From Actinophytocola algeriensis (GTDB lineage: Bacteria > Actinomycetota > Actinomycetes > Mycobacteriales > Pseudonocardiaceae), in assembly GCF_014203735.1 (NCBI RefSeq), contig NZ_JACHJQ010000003.1:62001-126000 (forward strand): a stretch of DNA of 64,000 bases, in the 5' to 3' direction. This document shows, piece after piece, positions 8,150-16,300 of this stretch. Position 1 is the stretch's first letter; the number at the start of each line of letters is the position of its first letter. The translations under genes were made by a program, and so were the position numbers. The notes beneath the pieces were generated by a model. The model did no database searches. It saw only the letters and a list, made by a program, of their open reading frames with translations, and was not told the DNA's origin.

Positions 8150-9004
8150 ATGGTGCCGACCGACGCGCTCGTGGCGTTCGCCGTGTTCGCCGACCACCTC
8201 AACTTCACGCGTGCCGCGGCGGAGCTGCACATCTCGCAGCCCGCCCTGCACGTGAAGGTGAGCAAGCTGGCCACGACCGTCGGGCGTCCGCTGTACCGGC
8301 GCGCCGGCCGCGCGCTGACGCTCACTCCGGAGGGCGATGCGGTCGCGCGGTTCGCCCGTGACCTGGACAAACGCATGTCCGCGTTCCTGGACGAGGTCCG
8401 AGGGACCGAGCGCGTGCGCCCGATGGCACTGGCCGCGGGCGAGGGCGCGTACCTGTACCTGCTCGGCGGCGCGATCCGCGCGTTCCGCCCGCTCAAGCTG
8501 ATCAACTGCGACAGCACCCGCATGCTCGCCGCGGTCCGCACGGGCCGCGCAGACCTGGGTGTGGGCGTGCTGGAGGCGGTCCCGGACGATGTGACGGCCG
8601 TGCTGCTGGCGTCGTACCCGCAGACGCTGGTGCTGCCCGCGGCGCACCCGCTGGCCGAGCACGCGGAGCTGACCGTGCGCGACCTCGACGGCCTGTCGCT
8701 GGTGCTGCCGCCCGCGAGCCGCCCGCACCGCAAGACCGTGGAACGCGCGCTGCGGTCCTCGGAGGTGGACTGGACGCTAGCCATCGAGGCCGAGGGCTGG
8801 CCGCTGACACTGCACTTCGTCACCCTCGGCGTCGGACTGTCCATTGTGAACGGTTGCGTCCGCCCGCCTGCCGGGTTCACGAGCCGCCCGATCACCGATC
8901 TGCCACGGGTCCCGTACTACGCGGTCCACCTGCCCGCCCGCACGGACGACGCGCGGCTGGCGGAGCTGGTGACCGCGGTCCGCGAGTCCGTCAGCGCGGG
9001 CTGA
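8150..9004 (+). CDS. LysR-family transcriptional regulator
   Basis: 284 residues. The winged helix occupies residues 3-60 (FAVFADHLNFTRAAAELHIS, QPALHVKVSKLATTVG), followed by a periplasmic-binding-like effector domain (about 85-280; ADLGVGVLEAVPDDVT). Start ATG at 8150 fits the domain start exactly. The metallo-hydrolase 13 bases downstream is a likely target or partner. Confidence 0.9.
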   Translation: MVPTDALVAFAVFADHLNFTRAAAELHISQPALHVKVSKLATTVGRPLYRRAGRALTLTPEGDAVARFARDLDKRMSAFLDEVRGTERVRPMALAAGEGAYLYLLGGAIRAFRPLKLINCDSTRMLAAVRTGRADLGVGVLEAVPDDVTAVLLASYPQTLVLPAAHPLAEHAELTVRDLDGLSLVLPPASRPHRKTVERALRSSEVDWTLAIEAEGWPLTLHFVTLGVGLSIVNGCVRPPAGFTSRPITDLPRVPYYAVHLPARTDDARLAELVTAVRESVSAG

Positions 9005-9017
9005 TTATGGTCGGGGT

Positions 9018-9842
9018 ATGACCACGGAACGACTGCGCCGCCCCGGGCGGACGCGCACGCTGAGCCTCGGTGACACGACCCTCACGTTCGTGCCGGACGG
9101 CGTGGTGCAGCTCCCCGGTCTCGGCTGGCTGCCGAAGACCACGGACGAGACGTGGGCCGCCCACCCCGAGTACCTCGACGAGGGCGGCTACCTCACCGCG
9201 ACCATCGGCGCGCTCCTGGTCTCCCGCGACGGCCGCCACCTGCTGATCGACGCGGGGGTCGGCAAGATCGACCTGCCTGCGGAGGTGAGCAGCAAGATCG
9301 GTGCCCTGGAAGGCGGTGCGCTGCTGGACAGCCTGGCCGGGCTGGGCCACCGGCCGTCCGACATCGAGGCCGTCGCGCTCACCCACGTGCACATCGACCA
9401 CACCGGCTGGCTGACCGCGTTCACCGAGTCCACGGTCCTCGTCACCGAACCGGAGTGGGCACACCGCGTCCACTCCGGCGACACCGACCACGCGACCCTG
9501 GACGCCATCGCCCCTCGGGTCCGCACGGTGACCGACGGCGAGGAGGTCTTCCCCGGCGTGCGGGCGCTCCTGTCGCCGGGTCACACCGCGGGCCACGCCA
9601 CGTACGCCATCACCGCGGGCGACCAGCGCGTACTCGCCTTCGGTGACGCCATGCACTCACCGGTGCAGGTGCTCGACCCGGACTGGGGTGCCGTGTCCGA
9701 CCACGACAGCGCACAGGCGGCGGCCTACCGGCACCGGCTCGTCGAGGAACTCAGCACCCCGGACACGATCGGCTTCGGCGTCCACTTCGCCGACGTGCAG
9801 TTCGGCCGGGTCGTCGACGGAACGTGGCAGCCGATCGACTGA
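9018..9842 (+). CDS. MBL-fold metallo-hydrolase
   Basis: 274 residues. The metal-binding HxHxDH motif is at 123-128 (HVHIDH), followed by the second-metal histidine in LSPGHTAGH and the bridging acid in FGDAMHSP. The layout resembles lactonase/AHL-lactonase-like hydrolases, but the substrate cannot be fixed. Immediately follows the LysR regulator on the same strand. Confidence 0.88.
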   Translation: MTTERLRRPGRTRTLSLGDTTLTFVPDGVVQLPGLGWLPKTTDETWAAHPEYLDEGGYLTATIGALLVSRDGRHLLIDAGVGKIDLPAEVSSKIGALEGGALLDSLAGLGHRPSDIEAVALTHVHIDHTGWLTAFTESTVLVTEPEWAHRVHSGDTDHATLDAIAPRVRTVTDGEEVFPGVRALLSPGHTAGHATYAITAGDQRVLAFGDAMHSPVQVLDPDWGAVSDHDSAQAAAYRHRLVEELSTPDTIGFGVHFADVQFGRVVDGTWQPID

Positions 9843-9843
9843 G

Positions 9844-9861
9844 AGGTTAACTGCTTAACCT
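9844..9861. terminator. Small hairpin after metallo-hydrolase gene
   Basis: AGGTTAA-CTGC-TTAACCT, a 7-bp AT-rich stem starting two bases after the stop codon. It is weak for a terminator and could instead be a regulator-binding palindrome for the methylase gene downstream. Confidence 0.35.
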
Positions 9862-10061
9862 TCGTTGCCGAGAATATTGCACTCGTCGAGCGCACTCCTG
9901 ATGTCTACTACCTGCGTTTATCGCGGTAGCGCCTGAACGATGTGTCCGCCAGCGCGCCAATTCGCTCGTTCGCGCACTGCGATGCGCACTTGCTCGCCGG
10001 GTGCCGTCTCCCTACGGTCGCCCTCGTCATGACCGACGAGAACAGATCCCGGGGGAGCCAC

Positions 10062-12323
10062 ATGCAGCCGAACGACGACACCACGAACCCGCTGATGTCC
10101 GCGGCGGACATCAGGGACAGGACGGACGTGTCCCCCGCAGCCGTGTCCCGGTGGACGCGGCACCCCACCTTCCCGGAGCCGGCCACGACCAGCGGCGCCG
10201 TCCTGTACTGGTGGGACGAGGTGCGGTCGTGGCTCGCGACTCGCAGGATCCCGCGCACGGCGCGGCGACCGGGGGAAACATCGGAGACGACCTTCGCCGA
10301 CCGGGCCGACCGCCTCCTCGGGACACGCACGCGAGAACAGCGGCCGACGGTACCCCGCACCGCGCCGCGGGCTGGTTCCGTCGACGTCGAGGGCCTGCTG
10401 GCCGCGCAGCTGCCGGGCCGGTTGTCCGCGACCGAGTTCCTCGACCTGGTCGCCTGCCTGATCCTGCTGCAGGAGCGTGCCCCTGCGCGATGGCGGTCCG
10501 TGCGGGACTACCAGCCGGTGGACCGCGGCGCGGCCGAGGGCAGGCGGCTGCTGGCGCGGATCGCACGGGAGACCGACACCACCCTGCGGGGCCTCGGCTA
10601 CCGGCCGGGCATGTCGGCCACCGTCGGGAACATCGTGCCGGAGAACTACGACGACGTGAGCCAGGTCGTGCGGCGTGCGGACGGCCTCGGACCCGACGCG
10701 TTCCCGCTCCTGCTCGAGCGGTACGAACACGCAGCACCGGCGCGCACGATGCTGCACACGCCCGCCGCGGTGGCGCGGCTGATGGTCGACCTCGTCGCCG
10801 ACCAGGTGGCCACGGCACCCGAGGTCGTGTACGACCCCTTCTGCCGCAGTGGCGAACTGCTCGCCGCGGCGGGCGCCCTCGGTGGGCACGGCACCGTCTT
10901 CCGGGGGACGGGCCCCAACGAGAACGCGTTGCGCCTCGCCGGCATCGTCATCGCCGCCAACGGCAGGAACGCCCGGCTGCATACGGCGTCGGCATCGCCA
11001 CGGGACCGGCGAGCCCACGTGCGCGGCACCGCCGACGTGGTCCTCACGAACCCGCCTTTCAACATGACGAGCCAGGGAGTACGCGACGACGAGGACTGGC
11101 CGCTGGGCCCGCCGCCGAAGGGCAGGGACAACTTCGCCTGGCTGCAGTTCTGCTTCGAGGCGTTGCGGGAAGGCGGTCGCGCGGCGGTCGTGCTGCCGAA
11201 CAGCGCGGGCGACTCCGAAAGCCCGGCGGAACGCGAGATCCGGCACCACCTGGTCGCCAGGGGTCACCTCGACTGCGTGCTGGCGCTGCCACCCGAACTG
11301 TTCGCGACGACGCGGGTACCCGTGACTGTCTGGTTCCTCCGCGCCGACGCGAGAAGCGGGGACGAGAACGGCGTCGTGTTCATCGACGCGAGCGGCATGG
11401 GCAGCCGAAACGCCCGAGGGCGGCGCACCATGACCGACGACGACCTGTGGTTGATCAGGGCCGCGTACGAGCACCGGCGTGGCGGCACCAGCGGCACCGC
11501 ACCAGACGGTCTAAGCGCGTGGCTGCCCGCGAAGGCCATACACGACAACGACGACGCGCTGCTGCCGCGGCGCTACGTGGCGCGGCAGCAGAGCGACCGC
11601 GTCGACCTCCGGAGCGCGTTCACCGAACTGGAGACACGAGCCGACATCACGCGGCACGCCGACCACCAGGTCGCCGACACACAGCGGACGTACCTCGAGG
11701 CGCGGCCGGACCGGACGTCGTGGCAGACCCGGCGACTCCGCGACCTGTGTGGGATCCAGGCGGGTCCGTCGTCCACACATCTGCCGGCCGCGGCACTCGA
11801 ACCGACGGGACCACTACCGGTGATCCACCCGAAACACCTGCGAGATCGCCGAGTCCGCACGCCAGGGAAAGGGGTTTCCGAGGAGCTGGCCCGGCGACTG
11901 CAGAAGTTCGCGGTGCGGGCAGGGGATGTCCTGTGCGTGCGGACAGGCACGATCGGCCCGACGGCCGTGGTGACCGAGCAGGAGGACGGGTGGCTGATCG
12001 CCCCGAACCTGCTCCGGCTGCGCCCCATCGACGCGCATCTGCGTCCCGACTACCTGGTGGCGTACCTGTCGCTGCCCCATGTGCAGCGCTGGCTGCACGA
12101 ACGCGCTGGTAGCGCGGCGATCCCGTCGATCAGCAGCGCGGCGCTGGGTGATCTTCCGGTGGCGGTTCCACCAGTGGAGGAGCAGTGGCGCATCGGGTCC
12201 GCACTGGCCACTTTCGACGCGCAGCTCGCTGCCCACCGCGACCTCATCGAGGCCGCCACCACCGCCCGCACCGCACTCGGCGAACACCTGATGGCCCCGG
12301 ACAACGGAAGGACCTCCCGATGA
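10062..12323 (+). CDS. Type I-like N6-adenine methylase fused to specificity domain
   Basis: 753 residues in three parts. Residues about 12-50 form a helix-turn-helix (SAADIRDRTDVSPAAVSRW). Residues about 100-440 are an HsdM-type methylase: SAM motif VYDPFCRSGELL near 256 (Arg replaces the usual second Gly) and catalytic TNPPFN near 330. Residues about 550-745 form a single HsdS target-recognition half with its long helix. ATG at 10062 is preceded by GGGGGAG; a start 11 codons upstream is possible. No restriction subunit lies nearby. It overlaps the next small gene by ATGA. Confidence 0.85.
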   Translation: MQPNDDTTNPLMSAADIRDRTDVSPAAVSRWTRHPTFPEPATTSGAVLYWWDEVRSWLATRRIPRTARRPGETSETTFADRADRLLGTRTREQRPTVPRTAPRAGSVDVEGLLAAQLPGRLSATEFLDLVACLILLQERAPARWRSVRDYQPVDRGAAEGRRLLARIARETDTTLRGLGYRPGMSATVGNIVPENYDDVSQVVRRADGLGPDAFPLLLERYEHAAPARTMLHTPAAVARLMVDLVADQVATAPEVVYDPFCRSGELLAAAGALGGHGTVFRGTGPNENALRLAGIVIAANGRNARLHTASASPRDRRAHVRGTADVVLTNPPFNMTSQGVRDDEDWPLGPPPKGRDNFAWLQFCFEALREGGRAAVVLPNSAGDSESPAEREIRHHLVARGHLDCVLALPPELFATTRVPVTVWFLRADARSGDENGVVFIDASGMGSRNARGRRTMTDDDLWLIRAAYEHRRGGTSGTAPDGLSAWLPAKAIHDNDDALLPRRYVARQQSDRVDLRSAFTELETRADITRHADHQVADTQRTYLEARPDRTSWQTRRLRDLCGIQAGPSSTHLPAAALEPTGPLPVIHPKHLRDRRVRTPGKGVSEELARRLQKFAVRAGDVLCVRTGTIGPTAVVTEQEDGWLIAPNLLRLRPIDAHLRPDYLVAYLSLPHVQRWLHERAGSAAIPSISSAALGDLPVAVPPVEEQWRIGSALATFDAQLAAHRDLIEAATTARTALGEHLMAPDNGRTSR

Positions 12324-12535
12324 ACACCTCGTCCGCCGCGTCGGCGGTCAGCCAGGTCGTGGCGTGGCTGCTGGTCGTCACCCTGTTGGCCATCGTCGCG
12401 GGCATGGCAGCCGCCTTGGTGAAGGTCAAGGAGGGGGCCTCGACCGGCTCCGTCGTCCGGTCTGCGGGAGTGGCCTTCGTGGGCACCATGACCATGTTCC
12501 TGGCGTTGATCCAGGTGGTGGCCATCCTCCTCTGA
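12320..12535 (+). CDS. Small two-helix membrane protein coupled to methylase
   Basis: 71 residues with two hydrophobic helices (about 12-34 and 48-70) joined by a short basic loop (KVKEGASTG). The start codon overlaps the methylase stop (ATGA), so the two are co-translated. No recognised family. Its tight link to a DNA methylase suggests it belongs to the same system, but the role is unknown. Confidence 0.65.
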   Translation: MNTSSAASAVSQVVAWLLVVTLLAIVAGMAAALVKVKEGASTGSVVRSAGVAFVGTMTMFLALIQVVAILL

Positions 12536-12658
12536 TCATCCGGCGAGCCCGGCGAGGTGCCGGTCGAGCATGACCAGCGCCTCGCCGGACTCGAGGTTGC
12601 GCCGGAAGCATCCTTGGCCTGACACCAGGACTCGACAACGGCGCGCCCACCTCGTCAT
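12536..12658 (-). CDS. Possible 40-residue small protein
   Basis: A 40-codon frame starting at an ATGA overlap with the stop codon of the YdcF-like gene upstream and ending next to the convergent membrane-protein gene. It includes the coding-looking stretch FRRNLESGEALVMLDRHLAG. It may be a real coupled micro-gene or the tail of a lost gene. No family recognised. Confidence 0.3.
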   Translation of the reverse strand: MTRWARRCRVLVSGQGCFRRNLESGEALVMLDRHLAGLAG

Positions 12659-13323
12659 GTCTTGATGTCCGGGATGAGGTGGGCGGTGTAGCCGGCGGCC
12701 ACAAGGCGGTCGTACGCGGCCTGCACCTCCTCCGGCATCGTCTGAGGGATCGCGTAGCCGCGTTCCGCGTGGAGCCGGATGCGCTGGGTGTCGCCGACCA
12801 TGACGTTGATCATCCGGGGGACGTCGCCGATGCCCGCCGCGTAGGTGTCCAGATCGACCTGTTGGGACGTGCACACCACGTCGACCTCGGGCCACAGCTT
12901 GCGGCAGGTCGCGAACGCGCGACGCTCCTGGTACGGCCGCGAGACGAGCATGACCGACTTCGGCGTGATGCCCTCGGCCGCCAGCAGGTCACGCGTCAAC
13001 GCCAGGTTCTGACCGGTGTTCCTGGCCTTCGGCTCCACCCGGATCGCCTCGTCGGGCACGCCCTCCGCGAGCGCACGTTCCCGGTAGTGCACAGCCTCAC
13101 CCCGCGGAAACCGATCGACGGTCGTCGCCACGTTGGCACCGGTGAACACGATCAACGAGAAGAGACTCCGCTTGTACAACTCGGCGACCCGCACAGCGAC
13201 ACCGATGTCATGACTACCGAGCCCGACACCGACCTCCGCGTGCCGCAACTCATGCCCCAGCCGGTGATAGACCCACAAGGTCTCGACGTCATCGTGAACC
13301 GCCGCAGGAATCACGTCCGGCAC
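12655..13323 (-). CDS. YdcF/DUF218-like protein, chromosomal copy
   Basis: 222 residues. The YdcF/SanA-type fold is suggested by the order GLGSHDIGVAVR, LFSLIVFTGAN, HYRERALAEGVPDEAIRVEP, NTGQNLALTRDLLA and SVMLVSRPYQERRAFATC, which is the DUF218 core. Start GTG at 13323 has a GGGAGGGC ribosome-binding site and aligns with the second copy. It lies about 230 bases outside the left att site of the AICE. A paralogue that is about nine-tenths alike by eye sits inside the element at 15497-16162. Confidence 0.8.
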   Translation of the reverse strand: MPDVIPAAVHDDVETLWVYHRLGHELRHAEVGVGLGSHDIGVAVRVAELYKRSLFSLIVFTGANVATTVDRFPRGEAVHYRERALAEGVPDEAIRVEPKARNTGQNLALTRDLLAAEGITPKSVMLVSRPYQERRAFATCRKLWPEVDVVCTSQQVDLDTYAAGIGDVPRMINVMVGDTQRIRLHAERGYAIPQTMPEEVQAAYDRLVAAGYTAHLIPDIKT

Positions 13324-13439
13324 GATGCCCTCCCTGACCAGCCTCACGGACCGCGGGCCCACGGCGACCAGCACCAACCACCACGCGCCAGCACCATGCA
13401 CAACCGGACACGCACAACCGACTACGCACAAGGGACGAC

Positions 13440-13529
13440 GCTGGGTCGGGACCGCCCGCACCGTGGGGCCTGCGGGGGTCGCCCCCGCAGAATAATGACG
13501 ACCGACCCAGCGAGCTTGCGACAGCAAGC
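13440..13529. other. Structured intergenic region with nested hairpins
   Basis: Three dyads lie between the YdcF gene and attL: CTGCGGGGG-TCG-CCCCCGCAG (13470-13490), an outer pair GCTGGGTCGG / CCGACCCAGC (13440-13449, 13502-13511) enclosing it, and GCTTGC-GACA-GCAAGC (13514-13529). They could terminate transcription downstream of the original tRNA-Lys, which would have read leftward out of this site before insertion. Confidence 0.5.
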
Positions 13530-13550
13530 GAGCAGGGTCGGCCAGAGGTC

Positions 13551-13585
13551 GTGGGCCGCCTGGGGCTCGAACCCAGAACCTACGG
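13551..13585. repeat. attL of the AICE (35-bp direct repeat)
   Basis: Identical to 24839-24873. It reproduces the last 33 bases (T arm and acceptor 3' strand plus discriminator) of tRNA-Lys. This copy lacks the encoded CCA and the rest of the tRNA, so it is the non-functional end created by integration. Confidence 0.93.
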
Positions 13586-13771
13586 TTTGATGATCAGCTT
13601 CGCCGGTCTCCTGCTGTCGCCTGCCGACGCCTCGCGCCACCTGCGATATTAACAATCGGGAACGGGCAATGTGGAGCGTCCACCGCGGTCATCTGTGGTT
13701 GTTTTCTGGGAGTAGACCAGGGGAACGATCTTGCACCTGTCCCTGGGGTGACCACCCACAAGGAGGGGGCT

Positions 13772-13908
13772 TCCTGCCATCCCGTCGACCTGGCGAAGCC
13801 CGATCGCACCGTGTCAAGGGGCCACCTCGTCACCAACCGCACCCTACCTCGGAAGCGGCCCCTTGACACGGTGCGATAGCCCTTGTGGAGGTCGACGGGA
13901 TGGCAGGA
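13772..13908. repeat. Large imperfect inverted repeat near attL
   Basis: Two paired blocks form one long stem. Outer: 13772-13791 with 13889-13908, 20 bp perfect (TCCTGCCATCCCGTCGACCT and its complement). Inner: 13802-13822 with 13857-13877 (core ATCGCACCGTGTCAAGGGG and its complement). The loop of 34 bases is pyrimidine-rich. The rest of 13586-13986 shows no convincing gene. A cis-acting transfer or replication locus, or a structured RNA, is possible. Confidence 0.8.
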
Positions 13909-13986
13909 CGTCCCCCGACGAACCGCAGCGGGGCTATTTTCTCGACCATCCTGGAGACCTGCCCGCCCGGCGAGGGCATTTCAAGT

Positions 13987-14619
13987 TCACTGCGCCAAAG
14001 GCCGAGACACGAGTGCTCCGGGCCTCGCCAACGGGACCAGGATTCCGTCGACGCGATCAACCTTGACTGTCACCTCCGCCGCGGGGTAATCAGCTTCCGG
14101 GTCATGTGCCGGAATATTCGACATCGCGCGGAGTAGCGACGCCCGTGAGTGAATCAATTGGGCCAGGTCAATCTGGAACGGAAAGGGCTCCTGCGGGTCG
14201 AATATGAAACGCCCCGGGTTCCGATTGAGCACGTCAAGCGATATCGGCGTGTGATGCCGCACTTGGGAGCGACCCAACCTATGTGCATATATCGCAAATA
14301 CTGGATCCAGGTGGATGTGCCAGTAGTGCACCAAGCCAGCTTCAAGGAAGAGTCGTGGGTACTGGTAGATATCCTTGTGGATTGAGTTCCATGACGGGGA
14401 TACCACCTCGCCAACCAGGAGTACCTCGTCTAGCCGCAGAGGGCGTTTTGCGGTAGCGGCCTCCTCGCGGACGATGGCAAAGTCTGGCGAGCGACAATCG
14501 CCAGACGGCATTTTCAAATCAAAATCCGTCGCCGTTGCCCAACCTGACGGAATTTGACTGTCAAGCACATTCGCCATGTTGCGCGCAACGAGATTGTGCA
14601 GTGGTGAAGGTTTAGCCAT
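13987..14619 (-). CDS. Uma2-family (DUF820) putative endonuclease
   Basis: 210 residues. The Uma2/DUF820 core of the PD-(D/E)XK nuclease superfamily is visible at about residues 44-105: RSPDFAIVR (catalytic Asp), VGEVVSPSW (Glu in place of ExK), DIYQYPRLFLEAGLVHYWHI. The family is widespread cargo of unknown target. The gene is visibly AT-richer than its neighbours, a sign of separate acquisition by the element. It is transcribed leftward, alone. Confidence 0.8.
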   Translation of the reverse strand: MAKPSPLHNLVARNMANVLDSQIPSGWATATDFDLKMPSGDCRSPDFAIVREEAATAKRPLRLDEVLLVGEVVSPSWNSIHKDIYQYPRLFLEAGLVHYWHIHLDPVFAIYAHRLGRSQVRHHTPISLDVLNRNPGRFIFDPQEPFPFQIDLAQLIHSRASLLRAMSNIPAHDPEADYPAAEVTVKVDRVDGILVPLARPGALVSRPLAQ

Positions 14620-14936
14620 GCTCCCCTGTCCCTATAACGACGAGATAACGCAGCGTACCCTACTCGACGCTCATCACGACGCTCCCCCGGCCCCATGCTC
14701 GACGGACGACGGCCGGACGTGACAGGCCACTCCACGCCGCGGCCTGCCCCCGTGGCGCTGGTTTGGCCCGCCTCCGGCCGACCGGCGCGCGCTGGGACCG
14801 GCGCCAGCCGCACGCCCAGCGCGCAATGCCGCGTCGGCCATGAGCACAGCGGGCCAGCGGGCGCCGACAGGCGCCCGCCTTGAACAAGTAGAGAAAGTCT
14901 GAACACAGCAGCGATCCGGCGCGAGTCCACGCAGGA
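14620..14936. other. Non-coding GC-rich intergenic region in AICE
   Basis: No convincing gene. It holds a perfect 9-bp hairpin with a GACA loop (GCGGGCGCC-GACA-GGCGCCCGC, 14857-14878), the same loop as in the hairpin outside attL at 13514-13529. It probably terminates the leftward YdcF-GNAT transcript or carries an element-specific cis site. Confidence 0.5.
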
Positions 14937-15476
14937 CTACGCGGCTGTGCGGACTGTCGGGCCATGTCCGAGTTGGATGGTCGCGTCTCGCTGGAAGCAC
15001 GCGCCGGAGCCGGAGGGATGAGGGACGACTCGCACGAGTTCGAACCCACGGTCGGCGTAGTACTTCCACAACCCCGGATTCGAGCGCCACGCATCCAGCC
15101 TGATCCACTTACGGCCCGCTTCAACGGCACGACGTGCGGACCAATCGATGAGAGCGGAGCCGAGTTCGACGCCCTTCGCGGCCGGTTCGGTGATCATGCG
15201 GTGCAGATAGAACGCATCCGCAGGGCGGTCTTCCGGAGGCCACATCTCGGGATCGGCGTCCTGATCCAGGGTGATCGTCCCGACAATCGCACCAAACGAA
15301 TCACTTGCGAGCCAACAGGTTCCGGCAGCAATGGCCGCATGGATGTTGTGCAGTTTCACCGGGTACTGCCACTGATCCAACCCGGCGCGTGCGAGAGCAG
15401 CAGCAGCCCTCACCCACATGTCGGCCACGACGTCCGCGGACGCTGCGGTTGCCCGTCTGACGGTCACTGTGCTCAT
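14937..15476 (-). CDS. GNAT-family acetyltransferase (AICE cargo)
   Basis: 179 residues. GNAT features: FYLHRMITEPAAKGVELGSA (about 86-105) covers the beta-4 and acetyl-CoA loop region, followed by LIDWSARRAVEAGRKWIRLDAW and NPGLWKYYADRGFELVRVV, typical of the C-terminal half. Substrate unknown. It follows the YdcF-like gene by 20 bases on the same strand and is probably in an operon with it. Confidence 0.82.
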   Translation of the reverse strand: MSTVTVRRATAASADVVADMWVRAAAALARAGLDQWQYPVKLHNIHAAIAAGTCWLASDSFGAIVGTITLDQDADPEMWPPEDRPADAFYLHRMITEPAAKGVELGSALIDWSARRAVEAGRKWIRLDAWRSNPGLWKYYADRGFELVRVVPHPSGSGACFQRDATIQLGHGPTVRTAA

Positions 15477-15496
15477 CTGCGCTCGGTGGGCGTAGG

Positions 15497-16162
15497 TCAG
15501 GCTGCTTCGGGGATGAGGTGGGCGGTGTAGCCAGCGGCGACGAGACGTTCGTACGCGGCCTGCACCTCGTCCGGCATGTCCTGCGGGATGGCGTAGCCGT
15601 GTTCCGCGTGGAGCCGGATGCGCTGGGTGTCGCCGACCATGACGTTGATCATCCGGGGGATGTCGCCGATACCTGCCGCGTAGGTGTCGAGGTCGACCTG
15701 TTGCGACGTGCACACCACCTCAACCTCGGGCCACAGCTTGCGGCAGGTCGCGAACGCGCGGCGCTCCTGGTACGGGCGCGAGATGAGCATGACCGACTTC
15801 GGTGTGATGCCCTCGGCGGCCAGCAGGTCGCGCGTCAACGTCATGTTCTCGCCGGTGTTCCGGGCCTTCGGCTCGACTCGGATCGCCTCGTCGGGTACGC
15901 CTTCTTCTAGCGCACGTTCCCGGTAGTGCACAGCCTCGCCGCGCGGGAAGCGGTCGATGGTCGTCGGCGCGTTGGCACCACTGAACACCATCAGAGAGAA
16001 GAGGCTCCGCTTGTACAACTCGGCAGTCCGTACCGCGACACCAATGTCATGACTGCCGAGACCGATGCCGACCTTCGTATGCCGCAACTCATGGCCCAGC
16101 CGGTGATACATCCACAAGGTCTCCACGTCGTCGCGGATCAGTGCGGGGATGACGTCGATCAC
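15497..16162 (-). CDS. YdcF/DUF218-like protein, AICE copy
   Basis: 221 residues, aligned end to end with the chromosomal copy at 12655-13323 with scattered substitutions only. Same DUF218 blocks: GLGSHDIGVAVR, HYRERALEEGVPDEAIRVEP, SVMLISRPYQERRAFATC. GTG start at 16162 behind a strong GAGGAGG site. DUF218 proteins are linked to envelope or exclusion functions; the role here is unknown. Divergent from the GntR repressor, so it may share its control region. Confidence 0.85.
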   Translation of the reverse strand: MIDVIPALIRDDVETLWMYHRLGHELRHTKVGIGLGSHDIGVAVRTAELYKRSLFSLMVFSGANAPTTIDRFPRGEAVHYRERALEEGVPDEAIRVEPKARNTGENMTLTRDLLAAEGITPKSVMLISRPYQERRAFATCRKLWPEVEVVCTSQQVDLDTYAAGIGDIPRMINVMVGDTQRIRLHAEHGYAIPQDMPDEVQAAYERLVAAGYTAHLIPEAA

Positions 16163-16262
16163 GGTTCCTCCTCTAACACGGAGGGTAACCGTCTGGCAAG
16201 GCTGAGACACGCAGATGTCCGGGTCCGGAACTTTAAGTGGTCTACGTGGCTAGTAACCTCGG

Positions 16263-16274
16263 TGCTGTACAGAA
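16263..16274. promoter_or_regulatory. GntR operator candidate O1
   Basis: TGCTGTACAGAA, one mismatch from the perfect palindrome TTCTGTACAGAA at 17175. It lies 27 bases upstream of the GntR start, in the divergent YdcF/GntR control region. Confidence 0.65.
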
Positions 16275-16300
16275 CGGGCCGTGGAGAGGAGGTGGTGCAG

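Noticed and set aside
9918-11474. 518-residue minus-strand frame opposite the methylase
   Set aside because: Low-complexity Arg/Val/Gly-rich composition and no domain; the plus strand has methylase motifs.
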